Positions 1 through 10,030 of a stretch of 64,000 nucleotides of DNA are shown piece by piece (position 1 is the stretch's first letter; each line of letters opens with the position of its first letter). Under the pieces are notes generated by a model, which saw nothing but the letters and a program-made list of their open reading frames with translations, made no database searches and was not told the origin of the DNA. Source of the DNA: Bacteroidales bacterium (lineage in GTDB: Bacteria > Bacteroidota > Bacteroidia > Bacteroidales > VadinHA17); NCBI GenBank assembly GCA_021371855.1, contig JAJFVL010000029.1, forward strand, positions 1 to 64,000, read 5' to 3'. The translations under genes and the position numbers were made by a program.

Positions 1-142
1 TAACACCAAGCAAATTCAGGAGTACCATTGATAACGAGAATAACTCTCCAAGTTATCTCCCTTTATCAACAGTAAATCATATAAATAATAAAAGAGATAA
101 ATTAAGTATTAAAAAGGTCAACGTTATTTAGGCATTGACAAA

Positions 143-188
143 CCTTAAACCTGAAACCTTAAACCTTAAACCTGAAACCCGAAACCTT
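143..188. repeat. Heptanucleotide tandem array
   Basis: Six full copies of a 7-base unit (CCTTAAA, with variants CCTGAAA and CCCGAAA) plus four bases of a seventh stand head to tail just upstream of the GntP permease gene. The phase is strictly kept, so this is a true tandem array and not general AT-richness. Its role is unknown; slipped-strand length variation is possible. Confidence 0.75.
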
Positions 189-232
189 CAGTGAATATAT
201 ATAACATTAATAACCCTCATAAAAAATAACAA

Positions 233-1549
233 ATGCCAATACTCATAGTCGTCTTTGGAATATTCCTTCTGCTATTCCTGATCATGGTAGCAAAGTTCAA
301 TTCATTTATATCATTTATTATTGTCTCTCTGGCAGTTGCTCTTGCTGAAGGGATGACCATTGACAAAGCTGTAATTTCAATCGAAAACGGGATCGGTAAT
401 ACAATGGGTTTCATTGTGTTGATACTCTGTTTAGGCGCTATGCTTGGTAAACTGGTTTCAGAAAGTGGAGCAGCTCAGCGGATTACATCAAAACTGATAC
501 AGGCTTTCGGCGTCAGACACATCCAGATGGCTTTGATGCTGACGGGTTTCATTGTGGGCATCTCTTTGTTTTATGATGTCGCTTTTTTCATCATGATACC
601 TCTTATATTTACTGTTGCTGTTTCGACGGGTCTTCCTCTGCTTTATGTCGGATTGCCTATGCTGGCAGCCCTTTCTGTTTCTCATGGTTATCTGCCTCCT
701 CATCCGGCCCCCTCTGCTATTACAGCAATGTTTCATGCTGACTTTGGGAGAACACTGGTTTACGGAATAATAGTTGCGATTCCTGCAATTATCATTTCAG
801 GACCTGTACTTTCAAGAACTCTGAACCGGGTAAAAGCCAAACCATTGCAGGAGTTCATTAGTCAAAAGCCGTTAACGGAAGAAGAGATGCCGGGCTTCTG
901 GACCAGTTTTTTTTCTGCATTGCTGCCTGTGATCCTGATAACAATTTCAACTGTGGTAGGTTTTCTTCTGCCTGAGGGTAATGAAGTAAGAAAAGTGGTC
1001 GGATATATCGGAAATCCGGTAATTGCACTGCTGATATCAGTTTTGCTGGCAACTTATACTCTGGCACTGGCAAGAGGAAGAAAAATAACTGATATTATGA
1101 ATTCCCTCACTCATTCAGTAACCAGCATCACAGTAATAATGTTATTGATAGCCGGTGCAGGAGCTTTTAAACAAGTGCTTATCGACGGCGGTGTAAGTAA
1201 ATATATTGGTGAAATTATGAGTCAGTCTTCTCTTTCACCTCTTTTTCTTGGTTGGCTGATAGCTACTGTGCTGCGTTTTTGTGTGGGCTCTGCAACAGTT
1301 GCAGGCATTACAACGGCAGGTATTGTTCTGCCGGTGGTTACCGGTGGAGCGGTAAAACCCGAATTAATGGTGTTGGCAATTGGTTCAGGAAGCTTAATGC
1401 TGGGACATGTGAATGATGGCGGATTCTGGCTTTTTAAGGAGTATTTCAATCTTAGTATTAAAGATACCCTGAGAAGCTGGACTATTATGGAAACATCAAT
1501 AGGTATATGCGGATTGATAGGTGTGATGGTACTGAGTCTTTTTGTTTGA
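233..1549 (+). CDS. GntP family permease (gluconate/organic acid:H+ symporter)
   Basis: A 438-residue, very hydrophobic protein with about a dozen predicted membrane segments, the usual length for the GntP/Gnt transporter family (proton symporters for gluconate and related sugar acids in the inner membrane). Family-like features include the early segment with LGAMLGKLVSESGAAQRI (about residues 65-82), the HGYLPPHPAP stretch (about 150-159), and a C-terminal GSGSLMLGHVNDGGFWLFKEY block. The ATG at 233 directly precedes the first membrane helix. The substrate cannot be fixed from sequence: gluconate, glycerate or another hydroxy acid are all possible, and no sugar-acid kinase or dehydratase gene is adjacent. 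It stands alone on the plus strand. Confidence 0.9.
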   Translation: MPILIVVFGIFLLLFLIMVAKFNSFISFIIVSLAVALAEGMTIDKAVISIENGIGNTMGFIVLILCLGAMLGKLVSESGAAQRITSKLIQAFGVRHIQMALMLTGFIVGISLFYDVAFFIMIPLIFTVAVSTGLPLLYVGLPMLAALSVSHGYLPPHPAPSAITAMFHADFGRTLVYGIIVAIPAIIISGPVLSRTLNRVKAKPLQEFISQKPLTEEEMPGFWTSFFSALLPVILITISTVVGFLLPEGNEVRKVVGYIGNPVIALLISVLLATYTLALARGRKITDIMNSLTHSVTSITVIMLLIAGAGAFKQVLIDGGVSKYIGEIMSQSSLSPLFLGWLIATVLRFCVGSATVAGITTAGIVLPVVTGGAVKPELMVLAIGSGSLMLGHVNDGGFWLFKEYFNLSIKDTLRSWTIMETSIGICGLIGVMVLSLFV

Positions 1550-1738
1550 TACCTGTGCATCACATTCTTTCACGCATGCAATCACTTCTTCGTGATATAA
1601 GTATTGAAAGCATTCACATAGTTTTCACTAAATTTCTTTGAATTAACGAGATCTCCAAAAATAGTCTCAATACTTAAAAATGAAAGTGGATCATGATGTG
1701 AGCAGAGAGCTTTATTTCAAAATCGGGCAGATACTGGC

Positions 1739-2548
1739 TTATAAATAAATGTCTTTCCGTATATATAGCCGGTAAGAGATCACTATTAACAATAAAGAAA
1801 AGACGGCAAAGTACAACAGATGCCAGGGTTCAAGCCTGTAACCCGGACTGATTGCATTTATATTGACATATTTAAACGGGCTCAGGTATCCTATTTTTGA
1901 AGCACTTTCTGTGATCTTTGAAAGCGTATAGATAAAATAAAAGATTAATACCAGTCCAATGCCGAGGGTAGTGATTGGCTTTGGCCGTTTAACCAGGGTT
2001 GACAGGAATAACCCCAGGGCACCGAACAGAATATTGAGCAAAAGAGTATACAGCGACAGGATTAAAAATGCCTTGATATTGAAAGGCCCGGTTTTGACAA
2101 ACTCAATGCATATAAAACCCGCGAGGGTAGTGACTAGGTTTAATAAAAGCACATTAAGGAATAGCACTGCCAGCTTGCTGAAGAAAATCTCACTGCGCAT
2201 AAGAGGCCATGATAAAAGGTATTCCGCAGTTTTATTGTATTCTTCCTTAAGCAGGACGTTGGATGAAAGAACTATGGCATAAATGCTTCCGAGTAGCATC
2301 ATGTAGATGATATTGTTAACAGAGTAGAAACCAAGTACCGAAAGCAGATCATCGAAATTTGAGATGCCCTTGAATTGAAGTGCACCTTTTGGAATAAGGT
2401 TCATCATCCCAAGAATTTTTGACTGGTTTTCCAGAAATGTCCTGTAAACCGACATGGTTACCGAAATTAAAAGGGTTATTACGATCATCCATAATATCAG
2501 GCTGAAGGCGTTTCTTCTCATCTCCTTTAAAAACAGGTTCATGTTCAT
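1739..2548 (-). CDS. ABC-2 type transporter permease
   Basis: A 269-residue membrane protein with about six hydrophobic segments, arranged as one helix, a long extracytoplasmic loop, then a block of helices, which is the layout of ABC-2 permeases. The segment KEEYNKTAEYLLSWPLMRSE (about residues 101-120) resembles the conserved cytoplasmic coupling segment of this family. The gene follows the ATP-binding partner by 14 bp on the same strand, so the two form a two-gene exporter. The export substrate is unknown; Bacteroidota homologues are usually annotated only as ABC transporter permease subunit. Confidence 0.85.
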   Translation of the reverse strand: MNMNLFLKEMRRNAFSLILWMIVITLLISVTMSVYRTFLENQSKILGMMNLIPKGALQFKGISNFDDLLSVLGFYSVNNIIYMMLLGSIYAIVLSSNVLLKEEYNKTAEYLLSWPLMRSEIFFSKLAVLFLNVLLLNLVTTLAGFICIEFVKTGPFNIKAFLILSLYTLLLNILFGALGLFLSTLVKRPKPITTLGIGLVLIFYFIYTLSKITESASKIGYLSPFKYVNINAISPGYRLEPWHLLYFAVFSLLLIVISYRLYIRKDIYL

Positions 2549-2562
2549 CTGCTTCGTGCTTT

Positions 2563-3450
2563 TTATTTGTAGTAATGCATGAATATTTCTTCCAGCGATG
2601 GTTCCTCGATAGTGAAATTCGTTATCTTTTTACCCGCCAGCGAACCAATAAGATCATTAATATCACCTGAGTACATAAATGTCAGAGTATTTCCAAGCCT
2701 GGTTATTATGCCTTCAGTTCCGGGGATTCTGAAATTCTCTTCATCCTCTGTTTTTCCAAACCCGATGTGTACCTTTTTCAGCTGTCTTCTTCTCAGAGTT
2801 TCAATGTCTTCGAGCTTAATTATTTTCCCTTCTTTAATGATTGCTACCCGTTTACAGAGCATTTGAATCTCGCTCAGTATATGGGAAGAAAAAAATATGG
2901 TCATCCCTTTCTGGTTCTCTGAACGTAACAGTTCAAAAAACTTTGCCTGAATTAAAGGATCCAGTCCCATTGTAGGCTCATCCATGATGAGGAGTTTAGG
3001 ATTATTCAGCAAACTTTGCACAATGGATACTTTCTTCCGGTTTCCCATTGAGAGATCTGCAATCTTCCGCTTAAGGTCCAACTCAAACAACTCCGAAAGT
3101 TCCGTTATCCTGTTTGTACCGTTTTGTGTCCGGTAAAAACGCATACAGTAACTTAGGAATTCTTGAACATCCATATAATGATATGCATTGGCATCGGAAG
3201 GGATATATCCGATCTGACGCTTTATCTTCTTTGCCTCTCTGATGACATCCATTCCCATGATCCTTGCACTGCCGCCGGTGGGGAAGATCAGGTTAAGCAA
3301 TATCCTGATTGTGGTCGATTTACCGGCCCCATTGGGCCCTATGAAACCAAAAATCTCTCCTTCCCCGATTTCAAGGTTAACATGTTCAATTCCCCTGGCT
3401 TTCCCATAGAATTTTGAAAGATCCGTGATATCAATAACTGGAGCACTCAT
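2563..3450 (-). CDS. ABC transporter ATP-binding protein
   Basis: A 295-residue ATPase of the ABC-2 exporter type (CcmA/NatA-like). Walker A is GPNGAGKST (about residues 38-46), the Q-loop follows at IGYIPSD, the signature is the variant LSMGNRKK (about 132-139, in place of LSGGQ), and Walker B is LLIMDEPTMGLDP with the H-loop at SSHILSE. About 80 residues after the nucleotide-binding domain form the C-terminal tail common in drug/antibiotic exporters. It energises the permease encoded immediately downstream. A TATATTTG box on the minus strand (3539-3546) could be its -7 element, but no good -33 box was found. Confidence 0.92.
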   Translation of the reverse strand: MSAPVIDITDLSKFYGKARGIEHVNLEIGEGEIFGFIGPNGAGKSTTIRILLNLIFPTGGSARIMGMDVIREAKKIKRQIGYIPSDANAYHYMDVQEFLSYCMRFYRTQNGTNRITELSELFELDLKRKIADLSMGNRKKVSIVQSLLNNPKLLIMDEPTMGLDPLIQAKFFELLRSENQKGMTIFFSSHILSEIQMLCKRVAIIKEGKIIKLEDIETLRRRQLKKVHIGFGKTEDEENFRIPGTEGIITRLGNTLTFMYSGDINDLIGSLAGKKITNFTIEEPSLEEIFMHYYK

Positions 3451-3834
3451 AACAGTTTTTTTTGCACAGAGTTTATGGTTTACTTGAGAAATGGAACGTT
3501 ATATTTGGTAAACAGATAATTAAGCCATTATTCTATATCAAATATAGTCTAAGGTAACATAATTGAGGTTAATATCAGTAGAAAATTTTAAGCAGGAGAG
3601 TGGGTGAAGAAAGGGATTGGAGAAAAAAAGATGAAATGGTCTTTATCGTTTTTACCCCTTTCTGCTTTTCTCCATTTCTCCTCTTCTCCCTTTCAATCTT
3701 TACCCGATTTCTGATTCTCAGAAATAAAAAGATGGCTAATGCTGCAAGTTGCGGAATAATTATCCGAAATCCCTTTGATAATTCTGACAATTTAATTGTG
3801 TCAAGGTCTCCTTATTGTCGATAAATGATATTAC
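3451..3834. other. Intergenic region with purine/pyrimidine-rich imperfect inverted repeat
   Basis: No convincing gene. Two perfect TAnnTTTG boxes face each other (TATATTTG on the plus strand at 3510-3517 and on the minus strand at 3539-3546), forming an 8-bp inverted repeat. From about 3594 to 3700 a purine-rich stretch (GAAGAAAGGG-type) is followed by a pyrimidine-rich one (CTTCTCCCTTTC-type), able to fold as an imperfect long hairpin. Short reading frames on both strands here have the biased composition of the repeat and are not called. Confidence 0.4.
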
Positions 3835-6800
3835 TTATGAGGTAATATTTTTTTCAGCAGTGGAGGGAGATGTGTTGTATTTTGCCTGAAGGTCAGCGAG
3901 TTTTTGCTTGCCATAAGAGAGACGTATTATCAGGATAAACAAAACTGGTATGATGAAAATACCAAGAAAAGTGGCTGCGAGCATACCTCCCAGTACTGAC
4001 CATCCAATTGTCTGACGTGCAACAGCCCCGGCGCCGGTAGCTAATACCAAAGGAGATACTCCGAAAATGAAAGCAAATGCTGTCATCAATATAGGACGTA
4101 GTCGCAAACGGACAGCTTCAATAGTGGCTTCGACAATTTCAATTCCCCGGTCAACCCGCTCTTTTGCAAATTCAACTATAAGGATAGCATTACTGGCAGC
4201 CAGACCAATCAGAGTAATGAGACCAATCTGCGCATAGACATTATTTGCAAGAGATTTGTTTAATGTAAGTGCCAACATGGCTCCGAAGGCAGAGAGAGGT
4301 ACTCCGAGCAGAATAGTGAAAGGTACTGTCCAGCTTTCGTATAAAGCTGAAAGGAAAAGGAAGACGAATAATATTGATAATATGAAAACATAAGTAGAAG
4401 TGCTACCTGCTTTGACCTCTTCACGGCTCAGACCTGAAAACTCATAGCCATATCCTTTTGGCAGCACCTGCTGAGCAGTTTCCTGCAATGCTTTGAGAAC
4501 CTGCCCACTGCTGTATCCGGTTTGTGCATCACCTACAAATTCTGCTGTACGGTAAAGATTATAATGAGTAAGCATAGAGGCACTTTCGTTGACTTTATAA
4601 CTCATCACAGACCTTAAGGGCAGCATATCTCCCTTGCGATTACGGACATAATATTTATCCATATCTACAATGTCCATTCTATAGAGAGTATCTGCCTGGG
4701 CAATTACGTGAAAGTTTCTGTTATATATTGTGAAGTCATTTATATAGCTGCTACCGAGATAAGTGTGAATAGTATTAAAGACTTCAGACAGGCTGACACC
4801 CATTTTTTTGCATTTGTCCCGATCGACTGTCATCTGATAATTGGGAGTGCGTGTATTGAAAAAAGTGATAGCTCTGGCAATTTCTGGACGTTTATTGGCA
4901 GCATCCATAAATGCATAAACATTTCGTTCGAAAGATTTTATATCATCATTACTTTCGCGTTGCTGTAGCTCAAAAGTGAAGCCGCCTGTAGCACCAAGCC
5001 CCTGGATAGCAGGAGGAGGTATGACAATAATATTAGCATCTTTGATGGTTGCGAATTTTTCCTGCATCTGAGCTATTAAAGCAAAAATCTGTTCTGACTT
5101 GTTTTTACGTTCATCCCAGGGTTTTAACATACAAAAGAGTGTGCCACTGTTGCTCTTTGTGGCACCGGTTACTACATTAAGCCCGGCAATGGCAGAAAAA
5201 TGGTTGACGCCCTTAATCTGACTTAGAATATCCATTATTTCTTTCAGCACTTCCACATTACGCGAGGTTGAAGCTGCTTCAGGCAGTTCGAATGTTATGA
5301 ATAGACGTCCTTCATCTTCTACTGGAATAAAACCGGTGGGTTTATTAATAATCATAACATAAGCTCCAAAAATCAGCATTACCAGAAGGATGACAATATA
5401 CCGGGAATTTTTTATAGCCAGTCTGACATTTTTTGTATATCCTTCTGTCCTTTTGTTGAACCATTTATTGAAATGAAAGAAGAGGTAGTTAAGCCCTTTT
5501 GAAGATTGATTGATATGGTGGGGTTTCAGAAATAAAGAACATAAGGCAGGAGTAAGGGAAAGGGCAACAAATGCTGATATTAGAACTGAGACGGCTATTG
5601 TGATAGCAAATTGCTGATACAATCTGCCGACTATTCCGGGCAAAAAACCGGCCGGGACAAAAACGGCAGCAAGAACAAGTGCAATGGCGACAACAGGTCC
5701 TGATATATCTGCCATAGCTTTGTAGGCAGCTTCTTTTGGCGGGAGGTGTTGCTCTTCCATATAACGCCTTACTGCTTCAACCACAATTATTGCATCATCT
5801 ACAACTATTCCAATTGCAAGGACAAAGCCAAAGAGCGTAAGCTTATTTATGGTAAAACCCAGCGGTACGAAAAAAATAAAAGTACCTATTATTGACACAG
5901 GGATTGCAAGAACCGGAATAATAGTAGAACGCCAGTCCTGCAGGAAGATAAATACAACCAGTACTACAAGGGCCAATGCCTTTAACAAAGTATTGACAAC
6001 TTCGCCTATAGATTCCTTTACAATTGTAACAGATTCAAAGGGCACATTGTAGGCAATATCACTTGGAAAAGACTTGCTGAGCTCAGCCATAGCTTTGTAA
6101 ACACCATCGGCAACTTCAAGAGCATTGCTGCCGGGAGTCTGGTATATCATCATGTAGGCAGCAGGTTTCTTGTCGACATAAGAAACACCTGAATAGTTGA
6201 ATTTACCTAACTCGACACGGGCAACATCCTTTAGATAAACTATAGACCCATCAGCAGGATTAGACCTTACAATAATATTTTCGAAATCTTCAACACTGCT
6301 GAGCCTTCCATTGACAATTATAGTGTACTCAAAAGGCTGATTGGCAGGTTGGGGAGGCGCGCCAATTGAGCCGGAAGCCACCTGCACATTCTGTTCCTGG
6401 ACAGCATTAAGAATATCATTAGTTGACAATCCCAAGCTTGCCATTTTATCAGGCTTTAACCAGATACGCATGCTGAAATCATCAGTTCTTGTGAATATAT
6501 CACCAACTCCCTTAACCCTCATAAGAGCATCCCTGACAAATATATTGGTGTAATTATCAAGAAACTGAATGTCATGAGTACCTTTAGGGGAGAAGACAGC
6601 TATATTCATTATTCCGCTCGGATTTCGCTTACGAACTGTAATCCCCAATCTTTTCACTTCATCAGGCAGTATGGGAGTTGCAATATTTACCCTGTTCTGT
6701 ACATCAGTATTGGCAAAATCCACATTAGTACCTACATCAAAATAGACATTTATAGACGAAGTACCATCGTTAGTACTACTGCTCTGGATATAATTCATAC

Positions 6801-7023
6801 CGGGAACTCCGTTAACCTGCAGTTCTATTGGTGTAGTGACCGTTTGCTCAACAGTTGTAGCGTCAGCCCCTGTATAGTGACTTGATATCCTCACCACAGG
6901 CGGAGAAATATCAGGGTACTGGCTGACTGGCAGGTTAAGTATCGCCAATAATCCTACTATAACCAGAACTATTGAAATTACTATTGCTGTGATTGGACGT
7001 TTTATGAAGGTATCGGCTATCAT
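3835..7023 (-). CDS. RND efflux pump, HAE1 family inner-membrane transporter
   Basis: A 1062-residue protein, the full length of AcrB/MexB-type pumps that export drugs and hydrophobic compounds by proton antiport. The N-terminal helix (PITAIVISIVLVIVGLLAI) is followed by a large periplasmic porter domain, a second membrane block holding GIVVDDAIIVVEAVRR with the paired Asp residues of the proton relay, a second porter domain and a final block of helices. The duplicated architecture is intact. It is the last gene of a tripartite operon read on the minus strand: outer-membrane channel, adaptor, pump. The adaptor ends 45 bp before this gene's ATG. Substrate unknown. Confidence 0.95.
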   Translation of the reverse strand: MIADTFIKRPITAIVISIVLVIVGLLAILNLPVSQYPDISPPVVRISSHYTGADATTVEQTVTTPIELQVNGVPGMNYIQSSSTNDGTSSINVYFDVGTNVDFANTDVQNRVNIATPILPDEVKRLGITVRKRNPSGIMNIAVFSPKGTHDIQFLDNYTNIFVRDALMRVKGVGDIFTRTDDFSMRIWLKPDKMASLGLSTNDILNAVQEQNVQVASGSIGAPPQPANQPFEYTIIVNGRLSSVEDFENIIVRSNPADGSIVYLKDVARVELGKFNYSGVSYVDKKPAAYMMIYQTPGSNALEVADGVYKAMAELSKSFPSDIAYNVPFESVTIVKESIGEVVNTLLKALALVVLVVFIFLQDWRSTIIPVLAIPVSIIGTFIFFVPLGFTINKLTLFGFVLAIGIVVDDAIIVVEAVRRYMEEQHLPPKEAAYKAMADISGPVVAIALVLAAVFVPAGFLPGIVGRLYQQFAITIAVSVLISAFVALSLTPALCSLFLKPHHINQSSKGLNYLFFHFNKWFNKRTEGYTKNVRLAIKNSRYIVILLVMLIFGAYVMIINKPTGFIPVEDEGRLFITFELPEAASTSRNVEVLKEIMDILSQIKGVNHFSAIAGLNVVTGATKSNSGTLFCMLKPWDERKNKSEQIFALIAQMQEKFATIKDANIIVIPPPAIQGLGATGGFTFELQQRESNDDIKSFERNVYAFMDAANKRPEIARAITFFNTRTPNYQMTVDRDKCKKMGVSLSEVFNTIHTYLGSSYINDFTIYNRNFHVIAQADTLYRMDIVDMDKYYVRNRKGDMLPLRSVMSYKVNESASMLTHYNLYRTAEFVGDAQTGYSSGQVLKALQETAQQVLPKGYGYEFSGLSREEVKAGSTSTYVFILSILFVFLFLSALYESWTVPFTILLGVPLSAFGAMLALTLNKSLANNVYAQIGLITLIGLAASNAILIVEFAKERVDRGIEIVEATIEAVRLRLRPILMTAFAFIFGVSPLVLATGAGAVARQTIGWSVLGGMLAATFLGIFIIPVLFILIIRLSYGKQKLADLQAKYNTSPSTAEKNITS

Positions 7024-7068
7024 GAAATAATTTTCAAGCTATAAGTTTGTTTTTTTTGTCCTATTGCA

Positions 7069-8184
7069 TTATTGTTTTGAGGATGAGGCGATTGTGATCA
7101 CTGAACCATTGTGCAGTTTTTGTATACCGTCCACAACGATTGTTTCACCATTTGTGAGCCCTTTCACTACAATAACATTGGAAGAAATCCTTGGACCAAG
7201 TGAGACTTTCACCTGTTTAACATTTTTGTCTTTTACTGTAAAAACAAAATATTCACCCAATTGCTCAACTACTGCCTTAAATGGAATGAGTAGTTGTTGG
7301 CCTGCATTTGCGTTCATTACAAGAACCTTGCAGCTCATACCCGGTTTAAGCATTCGTTCATGGTTAGGAACAGTTATCCTGACCCTTATTGTGCCTGTCT
7401 GCGGGTCGACAGCCCTGTCAATGACACTTATCTTTGAGGTATAGGGATATATCGAATTGTCGGCAAGGGCGATTCTGAATGTTGTATCATTCTTTGAGAT
7501 TACTATATTCTCCAGCTGCTGGAAACGGTTAAGCTCAGTCTCGTTTATTTCAAAATCAACTCCCATAGGGTCGTCTGAAGATATTGTATTAAGAAGAGTC
7601 TGCCCCGGAGTTATAAGGGTCCCCATTTTAACATTTGAAAAACCTATTGTGCCATCAAAAGGAGCCTTGATTAAAGAATATTCAAAATCAGTTTTAGCCT
7701 TTATCAGCTCTGAATTTTCAGCATCCACCTTCTGCTTTGCATTTTTAAGATCTGTCATTGCATTGTCATAAGTCTGTTTTGCAACCGCATCCTGTTTTGC
7801 AAGATCAGTGTAACGGTCAGCATCACGCTGAACCTTCTCAAGATTATCTTCAGCAATCTTAACATTTGACTGACTTACCTCGTATGCTGCCTGATATTTT
7901 CGACGGTCAATTTCATATAGTTGCTCTCCTGAATGAACCTGCTTCCCCTCGGTAAAATATATTCCCGTTATATATCCGCTGACCTGCCCGCGCAGTTCTA
8001 CCTCTTTTAATGCCACCATATTTGCAGGATATGAATTGTAGAATATAGCATTTGTTAAATTGACATTAGTAACTGTCACGGGTATTGCAGGTGCTTCCGG
8101 TTTTTTATCTGCTGCAATTCCACTACAGGATAGCAAACCTGCAATAAGACCAAAATATATTATTATGTGAATTATTTTATACAT
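7069..8184 (-). CDS. RND efflux periplasmic adaptor (membrane fusion protein)
   Basis: A 371-residue lipoprotein adaptor. The signal peptide ends in a lipobox (GLLSC, Cys about residue 20). Then come the split lipoyl/barrel-sandwich domain (EVELRGQVSGYITGIYF and later LIKAPFDGTIGFSNVKMG), a coiled-coil hairpin rich in Lys/Glu/Asp (about 90-165), a beta-barrel domain and a membrane-proximal domain. It links the HAE1 pump to the outer-membrane channel across the periplasm. It lies between the genes for those two partners, on the same strand, 60 bp after the channel gene. Confidence 0.93.
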   Translation of the reverse strand: MYKIIHIIIYFGLIAGLLSCSGIAADKKPEAPAIPVTVTNVNLTNAIFYNSYPANMVALKEVELRGQVSGYITGIYFTEGKQVHSGEQLYEIDRRKYQAAYEVSQSNVKIAEDNLEKVQRDADRYTDLAKQDAVAKQTYDNAMTDLKNAKQKVDAENSELIKAKTDFEYSLIKAPFDGTIGFSNVKMGTLITPGQTLLNTISSDDPMGVDFEINETELNRFQQLENIVISKNDTTFRIALADNSIYPYTSKISVIDRAVDPQTGTIRVRITVPNHERMLKPGMSCKVLVMNANAGQQLLIPFKAVVEQLGEYFVFTVKDKNVKQVKVSLGPRISSNVIVVKGLTNGETIVVDGIQKLHNGSVITIASSSKQ

Positions 8185-8244
8185 AGTGTTTCAATTTTAA
8201 GGTCGGCTGTCAGCTTTCAGTAAAGAGTTGTTTGTTGTTCATTT

Positions 8245-9636
8245 TCAATTGATTTTAATATCTCCTAAAGCTTTTTCCATATCCATCTTGCTGGTAAGCA
8301 CCCGGAAAAGTATATTTAAATAATTGAGTTCGGCTGTCCGTAAATCTGTTTCTGAAACTATAACTTCAAGATATGCTTTTATTCCTTTATCATATTGAAG
8401 CCTTACAGTGTTAAAAATATCCTTTGCAATAGTGATATTGTTTTTTGCGATTTTCAGCTCATTAAGGTTGCTGGTGTACCCTGAAAGAGCTTTCGTATAT
8501 TCACTGTTAATCTCGCTTTTAAGATAGTCCATTCCAAGTTGGATTCGCTGGTATTGCAGCTTTGCCTTGCTCAGATTCTCCATCCTGTTCATACCCTGAA
8601 ACAGTGGAAGTGTCAATTTCATACCTATCAGTGAACTTGGATTGACCTTATTATATAAATCAGAAAATTGATCATTACCATAGGCCCGGTTATAGTTATA
8701 AAAAGCAGATAAAGTTGGAAGAAATGACCACTTGTAATAACTAATTGCAGAATTCTGCAAATTCAATGTAGCCTGTAATATCTTATATTCAATGCGTTGA
8801 CTGTAATCCAGATTCTTTGTTGTATCAATTATTATTTCATTTTCAAATTTTGATGAATCGTATGAAACAGTCAGTTCCTTTTCAGGGACCACTCCCATAA
8901 GCTGTTTTAATACAGAATATTTAGCTTTTAATGCTTCTTGTGTAGATTTTCTTTGTGCCTGTGCATTGCTGAGAGATATTTCGGTACGTTGATAGTCTAT
9001 TTTGTCTGTAAGACCATTCTGATAAAGAGTATAAGCATCTTTATAATTATGTTGCAGGCGAAGTATATCTTCATTCAGAACATTAATCTGCTCTTCTGTC
9101 AGTAACACATCGAAAAAAGCTTTGGTTACATCAACATATGTATTAATCTTTGAATTTTCTGTGTTTATTGAAGCCTGGTTACGAAGTTCTTTGGAAGTTC
9201 TGGCTGCAAAAAGTAAATTGTTGCTGTATAAAGTCTGGTTCGCAGAGAATATGCCTGCTGATACATTATTTGCAGTGGAGGGAAGTGAAAATCCCGGACC
9301 GGAAGGATTCGACAGATCGGGATAATGCGATATTGGAACCTGAAAATAATGTTGCACATTAGCATCAGCTTCCAGTTGCGGATACCAACCTGACAGAGAT
9401 ATTCTTATATCCCTTCTTGTAATATCTTCATCAAGCAAGGACTGTTTAATCAAAGATTGGTTTGCCAATGCATAGCTTAAGCATTGTGATAATGTAACTT
9501 TTGAGGGGAGTGTATCATGAGCTGTTTGTCCCACTAAAAAATTGGAAACAGCAAGGAATAAAATACTTATCAGTCCATTCCTGTATTTCTTAACTATTTG
9601 GTATTTCCCAAGCATGTCCTTAGAACAATATTTCAT
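8245..9636 (-). CDS. TolC-type outer-membrane efflux channel
   Basis: A 463-residue protein with a signal peptide (LISILFLAVSNFLVGQ) and two homologous halves of long amphipathic helices, the TolC/OEP pattern (SQCLSYALANQSLI near the start, LSKAKLQYQRIQLGMDY and TAELNYLNILFRVL in the second half). It forms the outer-membrane duct of the RND pump encoded downstream. The start at 9636 gives a 20-residue lead before the hydrophobic core; the Met at 9615 is an alternative. It is the first gene of the three-gene operon, and a Bacteroidota-type promoter candidate lies about 120 bp upstream. Confidence 0.92.
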   Translation of the reverse strand: MKYCSKDMLGKYQIVKKYRNGLISILFLAVSNFLVGQTAHDTLPSKVTLSQCLSYALANQSLIKQSLLDEDITRRDIRISLSGWYPQLEADANVQHYFQVPISHYPDLSNPSGPGFSLPSTANNVSAGIFSANQTLYSNNLLFAARTSKELRNQASINTENSKINTYVDVTKAFFDVLLTEEQINVLNEDILRLQHNYKDAYTLYQNGLTDKIDYQRTEISLSNAQAQRKSTQEALKAKYSVLKQLMGVVPEKELTVSYDSSKFENEIIIDTTKNLDYSQRIEYKILQATLNLQNSAISYYKWSFLPTLSAFYNYNRAYGNDQFSDLYNKVNPSSLIGMKLTLPLFQGMNRMENLSKAKLQYQRIQLGMDYLKSEINSEYTKALSGYTSNLNELKIAKNNITIAKDIFNTVRLQYDKGIKAYLEVIVSETDLRTAELNYLNILFRVLTSKMDMEKALGDIKIN

Positions 9637-9755
9637 TCCTGGATATATTCTGCTTTAAATTTTAAATTAGGTTTCGAATATAGAAATAAAATATAAACTA
9701 ATTAACCCGGTGCATGTTTAAATTGTTTAAAGGAATATTGCAATTAATCTGGAGA

Positions 9756-9784
9756 CAAATGTAGCGTTCTTTAAGTAATGCAAA
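9756..9784 (-). promoter_or_regulatory. Candidate promoter for the RND efflux operon
   Basis: On the minus strand TACATTTG (9756-9763) matches the -7 consensus TAnnTTTG exactly, and TTTG (9781-9784) matches the -33 box. The spacing is 17 bases, shorter than the usual 19-21, so this is only a moderate candidate. The rest of the 9637-10030 gap shows no gene. Confidence 0.4.
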
Positions 9785-10030
9785 TAACTGTTTACACAAA
9801 GCCAAGCCAAAGAGGTTAAAGAGAATCATGGCATAAAACATAATATTAAAATAAGATTTCCATTTTGTCAGGCCTGCCTCTTATCATCTTCCCGGGCTTC
9901 TTTTAATCTCTTTTGAGATAAGGTTGATATCAATAATAAATTGAATAATTTTGCCGCTTCAGGCTATTACAGGTTAACTAACAATAAAAGATTTAAAAGA
10001 GCATTTCAGGATTGCTCAGTGGAACAGAAT

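Noticed and set aside
3575..3824. Short frames on both strands in the purine/pyrimidine-rich gap
   Set aside because: Composition reflects the repeat; no start signal or known domain.
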